Counted from the first letter of the stretch, positions 22,736 to 35,171 are shown. The stretch: DNA of 64,000 bases from Larix kaempferi (GCA_027924585.1 BSBM01000361.1:41866501-41930500), one strand, 5' to 3'. Notes: generated from the letters alone by a model not told the origin. A program made the numbers and translations.

Positions 22736-24246
22736 TGTTAGGGACCTATTGGGCATGGCCCAAGTCAAGTCATATTTGGAAAAGTCAGTTTTGAAGCTGC
22801 GAAGTTACAGCGCAACGCAGCATCGACAAAGTAGAAGTTACAGCATTGCGAAGTTATAGTGCTACGAAGATCCAGCACTGTGAAGTGCCAGCTCTGCAAA
22901 GATCCAGCATTGGCATAATTTTGGACGAAAAACAGTATAACTTCCGGTAAGATCGATCGGAGATCTATTTTGGGGAAGATTCTACGAGATTCCTGAGAGG
23001 TGGGTAAGGAGTGGCAAAGAAGGAAAGTGACCGGTCGCACGAGCAAAGGCAGCACTAAGTGGACCGAATGCACAAAACCGTTAGAGAAGGAACAACGGAA
23101 TGAAAGAAACCCGTCGGCATGTGCTTGGAAGAAGGGATGAAATTGACGTGACCATGTGCAGTCAGAAGATTCCAAAAGCTAGAGACAGCGCAGAAGGATG
23201 GCCACGACAATCAAGTCGCTATAATAGCATAACATATTTGGTTAGCGGGGTAACCGCACCATTTTGGGTACCTTAGGGTTTGCTTTAGCCCACCATGAAT
23301 GTAAAGACGTGACCTACGGGAACAATCTATAAAAGGGGCATTCTTGTAAGGGAAATGGTTGATTTTGTGTGGGATTATTGTTGAATATTGATCTCTGTTG
23401 AGAGACTGAACATTGTAAAGAGTCTCTGCAGCTGCGTGCGCAGAGGCCCATTGAAGAGAGAAGAGAGTATGCAGCTGAGTGCGCAAACCAAAACTGTTTA
23501 ACCATTCCCATTTATAATAAAAAATAGCTCCTGTGGACGTAGCTCCCATCCTAGGGGTGAAACATGTTAAATCTGTGATTTGTGTGATTGAATGTGTGTT
23601 TGCTTTTGATTAAGTGGTTAAGTTCTTGCTTGTAAGTATATGTATCTTTGCTTTCATGTGTATTCTCCATAAGAATGAATGATGGGAATAATATGTTAAG
23701 TATTGAACATAGATGAGTAAAGGTTGAATGCGCAAGTATTTATGAACATAATGAATGCATGAGATAATCGGGTAACGCTTAAATCAGCAAAGTCTATGTA
23801 GTGTGATTCCCTGGAGCATAGGACTGGAAGTGTGCAATTGCATCGTAGTTCATCATATTACATAAGTCCCAAAGTATACAGCCTAATATGCTTGTTGAAT
23901 GCATACCCTACACTAATTAAAGTCTATCAAAGATGTATGATTGTTAAAGAGGTAGCGCAGTCTTCGGTTGCATTGTCCCACCATCAAGTAGTTGTTCCGA
24001 GCCACGCAGACCCTGTGCGCATTTTCGTATAAGTAACAACTGTGAAGTAGCTAAACTTTGTGCAGTCTCCCATTCTGTCAAACTGCACATCACCCGGTTG
24101 CGGAAACTTGATTATGCAACCTCCCCATAACTTCGCCATGGGTGAGATCTCAGTCTGCTCGAAGACTGTTGCCGAAAGGGATGGTGGAAAGGGGGTTTTG
24201 TTGGTTCCCTGAACCACACAGAACCTGGGTCTATCTTGAAAATTCA
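22736..24246 (+). mobile_element. LTR adjoining the coiled-coil ORF
   Basis: It begins near TGTTAGGGACC after a G-rich tract and ends AAAATTCA. A degraded PBS (TGTATACGAGCCA) follows 6 bases later. Inside are a TATA box TATAAAA at 23328-23334 and the motif CCTGTGGACGTAGCTCCC ... GGGGTGAAACATGTTAAATC (about 23530-23575), which is typical of plant LTR R/U5 regions. A run of AGTTACAGC/GATCCAGCA-type short repeats lies at 22800-22920. The 5' boundary could be off by a few bases. Confidence 0.65.
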
Positions 24247-24252
24247 AAGAAT

Positions 24253-24268
24253 TGTATACGAGCCAACA
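24253..24268 (+). other. Degraded primer binding site after the 22.7-24.2 kb LTR
   Basis: TGTATACGAGCCAACA resembles TGGTATCAGAGCCAACA with a few changes. Its presence downstream of an LTR that already has a 3'-end ORF upstream implies that the LTR served both sides, that is, a tandem or recombined element. Confidence 0.45.
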
Positions 24269-24269
24269 A

Positions 24270-24660
24270 AATATAACCAATGTCTAACCCCAAATTTGAG
24301 AAATATATTTTTTTGAAATTTCATCTTTTTTTTAATTTTTTTGTGGTGGTGTAAAAGTATCTTATAGGCCAAAAGAATTTTTTTTGTATAAGCATGTTCT
24401 CCAACAACAAAAAACAACAACGGTCACAACAACCCCAATGTCCTTCATATTATTACTATACCTTTTTTTTAACTTGGTTGGTTGAAAGTTACTTTAATAA
24501 GTAAGGGGTCCTAGGTTTAAGTCCTTTGTTTTGTCAATTTTTGAAAGAGTTCATGTAACCTTAAGTTATAAGGTAGCTTAACTATAAAATTGAGTTACAT
24601 ATTTAAAAAACTTATTTGTAAAAGTGAGATTATAGGCAAAATAAACAAGGGGGGAGTTAC
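24270..24660. other. AT-rich junction before the Copia copy
   Basis: T-runs and simple sequence. No LTR matching 29552-30181 is visible here, so the Copia copy has lost its 5' LTR. Confidence 0.4.
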
Positions 24661-27563
24661 TTACTAAATTGAGCACCCATCACCATGTGGTTCAACTTCT
24701 ACCCACCACTTGGAACCTCGGTTTATTTTCTACATTATTTTAAAGAAGGCATAACTTTGACATCAGGAGTCCTTTTTAGTGTTGGTTATTTTTTTAAATT
24801 TTCCTATTTCTTCAAGATATTTGCATCTAGACCACCACTCTATAATTTTGGAACCATGAACTAACTAGATATTATAACATGGAATGTCCAAGTGATATTC
24901 TACTTACCTATACCTACTATTTCTCGTGGAGATCCCATATGGAGAATGTCCTACAAAGTAGGGGACATCACCAATTAACTCTAGGGAAATAAATTGTCCT
25001 TGCTAATTATGATAAGAATGTAAAATGGTATAATAAAATTGATGAAGACTATGGATTAATATATATTTCCATATTTAAGGACTTACGGTTCCACCTAGAA
25101 GGAATTAACACACTAGATGTGGCTTGGGAAAAGTTGGAAACCATATTTTGTAAACACAATGATATTTGATGTCACCAACTTTAAAATGAGCTGGTTTCTT
25201 TGAATTCAAGTGATTTTTCTTGCATTTAAGGCTATCTATCTAAATTCAAAACCCTTATACTCTTAGTTGAATAATGCAATATATCTATGACAAAAAATTA
25301 ATGTTTTTATGTATTCTATCTAATCTTAGTCCTACTTATTCTTTTTTTTTATCTACCTTTTAATCCATTAAAGAATATCTAGGGGCAACTTGTATAGAAC
25401 ACTCTCTTGAAGAATTTTGTGGTGATTTGATTATATATAAAGATAAACCCTTGCTTCTTGGAGCAATCAACACTATAGGTACAACTAGAAAACCCTTAGT
25501 GTCACAACAAAATGATAAAACCAAGCATCCAAAGAAGTAAAACCCTTGCAACAAAAGAAAAACAAGGGTCCCAAATCCAAACAAGCCTCTACACCTAATG
25601 GTGATAAATGCACTAAATCACAAGGAAAAGAAGATTGACCAACATTGCAATTTTTGTGGGTGAGATGGTCTTATGGCATCTAATTTTTTGAAGAATATGG
25701 AATCCTTGGAAGTAACAATGAAGAAGCATAACATCAACTTTGATTCTTCTTCTATCTCTTCTTCTCATGGACATGCAATTTCTTTTTATGGTTTTTCCTT
25801 CAATGCATATTCTTCTTATAATGAGTGGCTCATTGATTCTATAGCATCTTATAATATGGATAAGGATAAATAGATTTTTATTGATCTAAATGAATGTAAA
25901 TCCAAAAATATTTGTTGGTGATGATAGATCTCTTAGTTTTGTAGGACCTATAATAGTTCAAATAGATGATGGTCATTTCAAATATTTATTATGTGTTCCA
26001 AGTGTTTCTTATAGTATGTTGATAGCTTATAAGATCACTCATTATGGATAAATAAATACTATAGATTTTACACCTTGAACCAATTTGTAATAAAGGATTT
26101 CAAACATCTTAAACATGTCCTAGAAACTAGAATTGTTGTCGATATTACTAGGTTGTACATTTTTAACAACTTTTCATCATCACCTTTTCCTTTAGTTTTA
26201 ATTACTCCTCCTGTCATTTCTTGTAGAGATGGCATTTTTCCTAGGAGTGTTCTTAGAAAACGTCATTCGGATGGTTTTGACAATCACGCCTCTTGACATG
26301 CCTAGCCCCCTTGCATTTTTTTGTAGTGATTTGTGTGGCCTGCTTCCTTTTTCCTCTTTCTATGGCTTCTAGTACTTCTTTACTTTCATTGATGACTTCT
26401 CTAGACGCAATTGGGTTTACTTTGTAAATATTAAGAGTGAAATTTTGGACATGTTTTTGGCCTATAAGGTCCTTGAAGAAAAACAATCTAGACATCAAAT
26501 AACAAGTTTAGAATAGATAATGGAGGTGAATATGTAAATAGATTTACAAATTATTGCATTTTATAGGTAATTCAAATGTAACATATTGTTCCATACTCAT
26601 CACAACAAAATGATGTTGTTGAGAGAAAGAACTGCACATTAAAGGAAATGGTGAATTGTATAATCCAATCCAAGGGATTAAGTTCTCATTTTTGGGTGGA
26701 AGTCATTAATTATGCCAATTACGTAGTCAATTGCAGTCCCATAAAGGCTCTAAAAGATATTAGACCAAAAGGAGCATAGAGTAAAATTAAACCTGTTGTA
26801 AGCCACTTTCATGTGTTTACTAATGAAGCATGGGATCACATTCCTGATGAAAAAAGAAAAGCATTACATCCTAAGAGTTAGAATTGTTATTTGTTAGATA
26901 TTTTGAAGGTGTAAAAGGTTATATACTTCTTCAACCCAAACCAATGACATTATTCTTAGAGGATATATTAAATTTGACGAAAATATCTTAGTGTGCAAGC
27001 CTGATTTTACATTTGGGCCATCTTTGGCATGTGAGTCATCTTTGAAAATTGTACCATTTCCTATTCCCAACTTATTTTCTTGTGATCCCACACTAGTTTC
27101 TTCTTCAGATGATGATAGTGAGAATTAAAATCCACATTCCCATGCTCACATTCGTCTAGTTGGGTCCATTAAATATGAATTTGCACTAACACCACTACTT
27201 CCTAGATGGGTATGTTTGACATAAGAAGCACCTGGTGATATTTTTGGTGATCCAATAGATCAATGTAAAACACGTTTAGAATTCTAGTGAACCTCTTGTA
27301 TTTTTTCTTAGGATTCAAAGACTCATAATCCAAAGACATTTGCAGAAGCTTTTTGCCATCTAGATTGGATGCAAATATGAATAAAGAATATCATTCCTTA
27401 ATGGAAAATGATACTTGAGATCTTGCACCTCTTTTGAAAGGAGGAAAACTTGTAATATGTAAATGGGTGTATTGAACTAAGTATGCATCATATGGAAGTG
27501 TTGAAAGACTTAAGGTAAGGTTAGTTATCAAAGGATTTTCCTAAGTTGAAGGAATTGATTACA

Positions 27564-27896
27564 ACCAACATAGATGCATCTTAAACCCAGATCACTAAGA
27601 CGGATCCAATTTCTTGGGGTGTAAATTTCATTTATCTTAAATTCTTTACACATCAAGAAAAATATTACACCTCTATAAATTGGATCTCTCTCTGTGCTTA
27701 ATAGATACAAGTTTAAGATGGATCTACGTTGGTGTTAATTTTTTTATTTTATCATCCCATGTGAATTTTTTAATTTCTTTTTATTTTTTATAAGTTATGA
27801 GCCGACATGGGAACGTTACAGTACATAACGTGAAAAATGTGACAACATCTCCCCCATACTAGCTTCTAAGAACCTCGCTACTCTTGGTGCAATAAA
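27564..27896. mobile_element. Foldback-type insertion I in the Copia RT
   Basis: It interrupts RT after GIDYN and RT resumes at FSLVTKMNSIH. The first ~60 bases (ACCAACATAGATGCATCTTA...) are the imperfect inverse of 27665-27733 (...TTTAAGATGGATCTACGTTGGT), giving a hairpin. It ends ACCTCGCTACTCTTGGTGCAA, the same as insertion II. About 333 bp. Confidence 0.7.
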
Positions 27897-28056
27897 TTTT
27901 TTTCCCTTGTCACCAAAATGAACTCCATCCACCTTGTTCTTACCCTTTTTGCTTCACATAAATGGGAGGCCGATCAAATGGATTTCAAATATTCCTTCTT
28001 GCATGGGGATTTGCAAGAATAAATTTACATGGAATAAACTTCTCATTGTGTTTAGA

Positions 28057-28375
28057 ACCAACATAGATCCATCTTAAACCCGGATCTATCAAGCACCGAG
28101 AGGGATCTGATTTCTTGAGGTGTAATTTTTTTTTAATTTAAACTCAATAAATTTGATCTCTCTTGGTTGATAGATTGGTTTTGAGTTTTAAATACTTTAA
28201 ATACTTTTCATAATTTTATGACCTTACGTGGATTTTTTAAATACTTTTCATAATTTTTTATTTTATAAGCCAACATGAAAATTTTTTATTATTTTTTTGT
28301 GTTATGTTGCATTACGTTACGCGACAATATCTCTCCCATAATGGGATGTATATCACCTCGCTACTCTTGGTGCAA
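28057..28375. mobile_element. Foldback-type insertion II in the Copia RT
   Basis: Same family as insertion I: same start (ACCAACATAGATCCATCTTA), same ending and the same partial inverted arms (28073-28115 against about 28158-28195). It lies about 160 bases beyond insertion I and splits RT between the QE-IYME block and NKSLYGL. I see no coding capacity. It may be a SINE or MITE; the reverse strand begins TTGCACCAAGAGTAGCGAGG. Confidence 0.7.
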
Positions 28376-29551
28376 TGACTACAACCTTCTTTATCACCTT
28401 AATAAATCTCTTTATGGCCTTAACTAAGCTCCTCGATCTTGGAATTCCTAAATGGATAATTTTTTTTTACATTGATTTTCTAGATGTCATTCTAACCCTA
28501 ATGTTTATACCAAGAAATTAGGAAACCATTTTGTCATCCTTTTTCTTTATGTTGATGACCTTATTATTAATGGTAGTGGCCCTTAACTTTTAACCCATGT
28601 GGAATTGAGCGTGAAGAAAAAAATTGAAATGGCCAACTTAAGACATTTGAATTATTTTCTTGGCCTCCAAGTCTTGCAAACCAAAGAGGGAAATTTTTCT
28701 TCTCAGTTGAAGCATGCTTGTGACCTTCTTCATCACTTTCACATGGAATGTTGTAAACCAACCCTTTCTCCCTTCTAGTCTAGAGTCAAACTTTCTTCCA
28801 CCTTCACTACACTCGAAGTAGATACCACCTTGTACCATCAATTAGTTGGAATCCTTTTGTACTTGACTCATACCCATCATTATATTTCCTTTGATGTTGC
28901 TATTGTTTCGTGGTATATGCAAACGTCCCATGGCAAGTAGTAGAAAGAAGCAAAAAAGACATTTCAATATATTCGGGGTACATTTTAGTTTGGGATACAT
29001 TACAATTTATGGGTAGAATCCTTTTTTGTTTTCATTCACATATTTCAATTGGGTAAATGACCCTCATGATTAGAAATGTACTCCATATTATGTTTTCAAT
29101 CTTGGCTCTAAACCTGTCACTTGGGATTCTAAGAAACAAAAAAATCTCACTCTTTCTTAAGCAAAATTAGAGTATTGATCCATCATTAATACATGTCAAA
29201 AATATCTATGGCTTCGACAGATCCTTTCAGAGTTTGAATTCCAACAGAAACATATGGATACCCTTTACTGTGACAATCAGAGTGCCACCAATCTTGCCAA
29301 AGATCTAGTTGAACACCAGTGTAGAAAACACATTGAGCTATAGATGCACTTCATCAGAAATATTATTCGAGATTGCATTCTCAAAGTGCTCTTTCTCCCT
29401 ACAAATGATTAAGTTTTCTAAACTTTAATCTATGTTCGGATTTTAGGAATTTGTCATTAATGAGTGATAGGCTCTAATTCCTCCTTACTTCTCTTATTGT
29501 GTCACCTTTGTAAATCCTTCAATCATATCCCAAGTTGTTCATAAGGGAGGG

Positions 29552-30050
29552 TGTTAGAATTATTTAGACACTTATGAGTTAGTTAAGATCAACTTGGTCT
29601 AACATGTCTTTAGGTAGTGTGTTTCTTCAATTTACATTAGTATGAATTTGTAGTAAACTAATACAATGGTCATGATATGCTTTAGACATAGAGTGATGTG
29701 ACGATTCATCTTCACTTTGATCTTAATCACTTTTAGATCCATGGCTTAACACTCGATTGGTGGATGATCTCTACTTGAAGAGCATGGATGGCCATTTTCT
29801 TGATGATTAATTGTGAGAAAATCCTATGTAAATTATTTAAGAACATTAAAGTGGTCCTAATGGTTAAGAACATGTGTTTCATCCTAAAAATTCACTGGTT
29901 CAAAACCGAATTGGGGTAGGGTATGTACACTTTTGCAGACTTTAGCAAACAATTAGTAATCAAATCGCTCCTTAGAGCTCTGACCTTAAAATAAAATCAT
30001 CATCCCCATCACCATCATCATCATCATCATCATCATTATCATCATCATCA

Positions 30051-30081
<31 letters not shown>

Positions 30082-30181
30082 ACCTCAAGTAGCTATTTAG
30101 ATGAGGTTGTGGACCCTTTCCCTCTTTGAAGGTTTTAACCATGTAAAACATTGGTGTATTGATCAATGATCTATTTGATCA
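29552..30181 (+). mobile_element. 3' LTR of Copia copy, unit B
   Basis: TGTTAGAATTATTTAGACAC to ATTTGATCA, 630 bp, homologous to 13623-14210. The extra length comes from an expanded trinucleotide tract at 29998-30082. Confidence 0.82.
29998..30082. repeat. (CAT/ATT)n microsatellite inside the Copia LTR
   Basis: About 85 bases of ATC then ATT trinucleotides. The matching place in unit A (about 14075-14110) has a shorter tract, so the repeat expanded after duplication. A poly-Asn/Asp reading frame here is only the translation of this repeat. Confidence 0.9.
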
Positions 30182-32715
30182 ATGCACATAAAAATAGAAA
30201 TATAATTAAAACCTTGCAAATTAACTAAATACTCATAAATAATGAAACCAGATCAAATTCATGTAAAATATTTCAAACCTAGTACTATACTCTTCTGTCA
30301 ATATCTATAAAATATGCCTCTCAAACCTACAAAATAACTACAAAATATGCCTCTCAAACCTAGTACTATACTCTTCTGTCAATATCTTATATCTCAATCA
30401 CATATATCATCAATCTTCCGTAATCCCTCATCTTAGATGCAATGGATTCCTAAGTGTAAGTAAATTTCAGTAAGTAAATTTTATTCAGACATATATCTCC
30501 AATTTTGTATCCAAAGCAAATGAGGCAAAAATGACTACAAAACAACTTTTACAAGAAAATAGGATGCCATATCATACATAATAACAACCTAGAATGCACA
30601 TAAAAATAGAAATATAATTAAAACCTTGCAAATTAACTAAATACTCATAAATAATGAAACCAGATCAAATCCAAGTAAAATATTTTAAACCGAGTAATAT
30701 ACTCTTCTGTCAATATCTACAAAATAACTACAAGATATGCCTCTCAAACCTACAAAATAACTACAAAATATGCCTCTCAAAGCTAGTACTATACTCTTCT
30801 GTCAATATCTAATCTTACATGCAATGGAGTCCTAAGAGGAAATTTCAATCACATATATCATCATATCTACAAAATAACTACAAGATATGCCTCTCAAACC
30901 TACAAAATAACTACAAAATATGCCTCTCAAAGCTAGTACTATACTCTTCTGTCAATATCTAATCTTACATGCAATGGAGTCCTAAGAGGAAATTTCAATC
31001 ACATATATCATCATATCTACAAAATAACTACAAGATATGCCTCTCAAACCTACAAAATAACTACAAAATATGCCTCTCAAAGCTAGTACTATACTCTTCT
31101 GTCAATATCTAATCTTACATGCAATGGAGTCCTAAGAGGAAATTTCAATCACATATATCATAAATCTTCCCTAATCCCTCATCTTAGATGCAATGGATTC
31201 CTAACAGTAAGTAAATTTCATTCAAACATATATCTCCAATTTTGTATCCAAAGCAAATAAGGAAAAAATTACTACAAAACAAATTTTCATATATCTCCAA
31301 TTTTGTATCCAAAGCAAATAAGGCAAAAATGATTACAAAACAAATTTTACAAGAAAAAAGGATGCCATATCATACAGAATAACAACCTACAATGCACATA
31401 AAAATAGAAATATAATTGAAACCTTGCAAATTAACTAAATACTCATAAATAATGAAATGAGATCAAATCCAAGTAAAATATTTCAAACCCATTGTGTCAA
31501 TATCTACAAAATATGCCTCTCAAACCTACAAAATATCCCTCTCAAACCCAATACTATACTCTTCTGTCATCTTATCTTACATGCAATGGATTCCTAACAG
31601 GAAATTTCAATCACGTATATCATCAATCTTCTGTAATCCCTCATCTTAGATGCAATGGATTCCTAAGTGTAAGTAAATTTCAGTAAGTAAATTTTATTCC
31701 GATATATATCTCCAATTTTGTATCCAAAGCAAATAAGGCAAAAATGACTACAAAACAAATTTTACAAGAAAATAGGATGCCATATCATACAAAATCACAA
31801 CCTACAATGCACATAAAAATAGAAATATAATTAAAACCTTGCAAATTAACTAAATACTCATAAATAATGAAACCAGATCAAATCCATCTCAAACCTACAA
31901 AATAACTACAAAATATGCCTCTCAAACCCAGTACTATACTCTTCTCTCAATATCTAATCTTACATGCAATGGATTCCTAACAGGAAATTTCAATCATATA
32001 TATCTTCAATCTTCCATAATCCCTCATCTTAGATGCAATGGATTCCTAACACTAAGTAAATTTCATTCAGACATATATCTCCAATTTTATGTCCAAAGCA
32101 AATAAGGCAAAAATGACTACAAAACCAATTTTACAAGAAAATAGGATGCCATATCATCCACAGTGAGTAAATGTCATTCAAACATATATATCTCCAATTT
32201 TGTATCAAAGCAAATAAGGCAAAAATGACTACAAAACAAATTTTAAAAGAAAATAGGAGGCCATATCATACAAAATAACAACCTACAATGCACATAAAAA
32301 TAGAAATATAATTAAAACCTTGCAAATTAACTAAATACTTAAAAATAATGAAACTAGATCAAATCCAAGTAAAATATTTCAAACCCAGTACTATACTCTT
32401 CTGTCAATATCTACAAAATAACTACAAAATATGCCTCTCAAACCCAGTACTATACTCTTATGTCAATATCTAATCTTACATGCTATGGCCTCTCAAACCT
32501 AGTACTATACTCTTCTGTCAATATCTAATCTTACATGCAATGGATTCCTAACAAAAATTTTCAATCACATATAATATCATTAATCTTCAGTAATCCCTCA
32601 TCTTATATGCAATGGATTCTTAACAATAAGTAAATTTCATTCAAGCATATATCTCCAATTTTGTATCCAGAGCAAATAAGGAAAAAATTACTTTAAAAAA
32701 AGGATTACACTGCAA
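30182..32715. repeat. Tandem array downstream of the F-box pseudogene, unit B
   Basis: The same units as at 14720-16110, here nearly twice as long, with block starts (AATGCACATAAAAATAG) near 30182, 30594, 31393, 31808 and 32288. The array abuts the Copia LTR directly. Unit content varies, with partial units and inserted sub-repeats. Confidence 0.88.
30721..31170. repeat. Three near-identical 150-bp tandem units
   Basis: AAAATAACTACAAGATATGC begins at 30721, 30871 and 31021, a period of exactly 150. The units look identical through TCAATCACATATATCATCAT. This is a very recent amplification within the older array. Confidence 0.92.
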
Positions 32716-32800
32716 AAACCCATTGCCTTCAATTTCAATATTTTATTAAACCCATTGCCTTCAATTTCAATATTTTATTAAACCCATTGCCTTCTAACTG
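32716..32800. repeat. 32-bp triplication around the poly(A) signal of the F-box pseudogene
   Basis: AAACCCATTGCCTTC...TATTTTATT repeats at 32716, 32748 and 32780 (period 32). Unit A has a single copy near 16115-16145. The poly(A) signal is thereby multiplied. Confidence 0.85.
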
Positions 32801-33533
32801 CTTATAACTTTCTCATGTCTAGTATTCCGTTACACGTACTCCTGCTGGAGCCGAGGCTCTTCTGAAATTGGAATCTAGCAGTCTCCATAAAAGCTGGATG
32901 TACTTTTGGTGCTTCGTAGCTTCCTCTGATGGTATACGAACATCCATGGTTTGAAGAGCAGGGGAATTCTCAATCAACGAGCACAACACACCGATTTCCT
33001 TCTCATCGTAATTGACAAGATACGAGTCAACCATCTGAAGATTGAGAAGTGGAGACTCTAAACTTGTTGGAATACGATCCGTGGTCAAATACTGCATTAA
33101 ATATCAAACCCAAAACCAATCAGTACCCAAAATGCATACTAAAAATTCCTTCTTAACACAAACATATAAATAATTCATACCAAAACAATCTTGCACGTTT
33201 TGGTATGAAGAAGTATATAACCTTCATATATTTGATCTCTCTACATCGTTCATATATAAACAGTCGTTCAAGATGAGGAAGCCTTTCGAGCAGGTTGATG
33301 ATAGTAATATCCATACAGCTTTGATGAAAAGATAACTCTTTCAGGAATTTGAATGTTCCCATTATCTACAAAAAATTGTTCGTCGATAAATTGTTTGCAG
33401 CATGTCCAGACAATGAGATGACAATCACATTACTTCCCCGCTGCAGCTCGAGGTACCGAACTGTGGAAGAGAGACCCTGAAACAAGAGTCTAGTTCAAGA
33501 ATCTTGAGAAACAGGCAATGAAAAAGAAACACA

Positions 33534-34605
33534 GGGGCTTCACTAAAAGGAAATATAATATCATGTTCATTCATATTGCGGTATTAAATATTCATGAAAA
33601 CCTAAAAATTATATTGCTTATATATTAAAGGGCAAAGGATTTTTTATTTAATGTAACAATACAAAAATACTTCCGGGTCTTTTTTATATGGGCAGGCTCA
33701 CAAATGGAGATGGCGGGATCACGAACGGATGAGAAATCGGGTTGAGGCAAGGATCAAGCCTACTAGTACACAGGAGATGGCGGGATCACGACCGGATGAG
33801 AAATTGGGTTGAGGCAAGGATCAAGCCTACTAGTACACAAGGAAATCATGTCTTGAGGCATGATTGAGGCCAGGGGCTTCGTGGTGAAGTGGGTTTCCAT
33901 TCGATCATAGTCGAGAGACAGTGGTAATTGACAGCCAATTGTTACCAATAGCACTCAACCAGTTGTTACCAATATCCTTGGGAGGTTCTAATCCTCTAGG
34001 GCGTGTTATAGGCTCTCGATAGACCTTGCGGGCTTGAATACCCAACCACTCCTACCTATTATAGGCCTTGGGAGGTTTGGTTAGCCTCCTAGAGCTTGTT
34101 ACAGGCCCTGGGGGCTTGGATACCTAGCCCACAATAGGCTTAGTCAACGATTGGGGAACTGCAACATGCAATCTAAATGTTGTACTATGTGCATTGGCTC
34201 TAGTAACATACAAGAAGTGATCTCCTATCTCTTCATTAGACCATGGGATGTTGCAAATCATAATGATATGTGGTTGAGTAATTGCATTGTGGGTGAAGTA
34301 ATGTGCATCCACAATAAACATCAAAAGAAGCAAGGTGCATTGTAGAATGCATGTGGGGTCATAAGAGGGGTATCATATCAATATACTAGGTAGAAATATA
34401 AAGAGGTATAAAAAATGTTAATGAAAAAATTGATATGTACAATATCTAGTGAAAATAGGGTTTTTTTTTAATTGGGAAGGTATATTGGGAGGGGATTAAA
34501 AAAATGATTTTGGAAAGTATTTTCCAATATTTAGTGAAATTAAGGGTATTATTTCATATGCCACGAACGAATGTGTTATGATAGCGGTTTATTGAGTGAA
34601 GCCCC
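33534..34605. mobile_element. Non-autonomous DNA transposon-like insertion with terminal inverted repeats
   Basis: The ends are inverted: GGGGCTTCACT at 33534-33544 and AGTGAAGCCCC at 34595-34605. Flanking AAAGAAA-type sequence is repeated on both sides (33523-33530 and 34610-34618), while unit A has it once (near 16985), so the insertion is explained with a short target duplication of about 8-9 bp. No transposase frame is present. The family is uncertain; hAT-like is possible from the duplication length. Confidence 0.65.
33706..33839. repeat. 67-bp direct tandem pair inside the inserted element
   Basis: GGAGATGGCGGGATCACG starts at 33706 and 33773. The two 67-bp copies differ by only a few bases. 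Confidence 0.88.
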
Positions 34606-35164
34606 CATAGAAAGAAATAGGGATAAACTGTCATCTCTGAATTCCATATCATTGATGTTGAATCCACCAAAACAAAGGGCGTCGGCAATGGCGAATAGAG
34701 AGGTGTTCGACCTTCTTTGAAGCCACACATTGCACCCATTTCCATACATTCTCGTAGCTAAACTGCAAGCCGTTTGAAGAATACAGATGGAAGGTTTTGA
34801 GATCAGAGGAATGCACGAGCAGAATGTTGGAGATTATATTCTCCACTCTTGCCATACATAGTTCATCGGGTATGAACGGACCAATAAGGAGATCCGGGGA
34901 GACAGTGAGCTTGGGAATTCGAGTGTACAGTTATCTCCATCTCTGGGAGAGAATGGAAGATCTAACTGCCTCTTTAATTGGGACATACGAAAGTATGAAG
35001 CACAACTCATCTGGAAGCTTGGAGAATAAATCTGAAGCAGGCGCCATGATAGTTGGGTAGAGGCAGAGGTACCTATTCGGGTTACAATAAAAAAGCGAAT
35101 AATTTCGGAGAAATGGGTAGCTTTGGATGGGATGATCTCTTAGGTACAGGGATGAGATGTTTGC

Positions 35165-35171
35165 TTTTATA
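35165..35171 (-). promoter_or_regulatory. Retained TATA box of the F-box pseudogene
   Basis: TATAAAA in the same context as 17650-17656. A promoter core therefore survives in front of a dead ORF, and transcription is possible. Confidence 0.5.

Larger units (their letters stand above)
24660..29551 (+). pseudogene. Ty1/Copia polyprotein, degenerate but with all pol domains traceable
   Basis: Gag remnant near 24660-25640 (UBN2-like, then knuckle CNFCGW). Protease near 25800-25850 (EWLIDSIASYNM, with the catalytic DSGA Gly changed to Ile). Integrase near 26300-26780 (FIDDFSRRNWVYF, DNGGEYVN, VVERKN supply the D, D and E). RT near 27390-28900 (KWVY, NKSLYGLN, LYVDD, LNYFLGLQV). RNase H near 29100-29340 (LYCDNQSATNLAKD). 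Many stops and shifts interrupt it, and two ~330-bp foldback insertions split the RT. It ends in ATAAGGGAGGG before the LTR at 29552. The unit A counterpart retains only its two ends. Confidence 0.88.
32819..35047 (-). pseudogene. F-box/LRR pseudogene, duplicate of the gene at 16170-17539
   Basis: Exon 2 (33091-32819, 91 codons with stop) and its acceptor are kept intact. Exon 1 is broken in several ways. The start Met is at 35047. There is a 3-base in-frame deletion in the F-box, then TAA at 34931-34933 in place of the Tyr after LSQRWR. A deletion covers the part matching about 17068-17163 and another the part matching about 16797-16950. A ~1.1-kb element (33534-34605) sits within the LRR region. 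Near 33181-33220 an extra segment forms an inverted copy of the donor region (TTCATACCAAAAC ... GTTTTGGTATGAA). The TATA box is retained at 35165-35171. No functional protein is possible. Confidence 0.9.

Noticed and set aside
29972-30166. Poly-Asn/poly-Asp protein
   Set aside because: Direct translation of the (ATT/ATC)n microsatellite in the Copia LTR.
32819-33097. Exon 2 of the unit B F-box as a separate small gene
   Set aside because: It has a conserved splice acceptor and aligns as exon 2 of the neighbouring gene; upstream coding is broken, so it belongs to a pseudogene.
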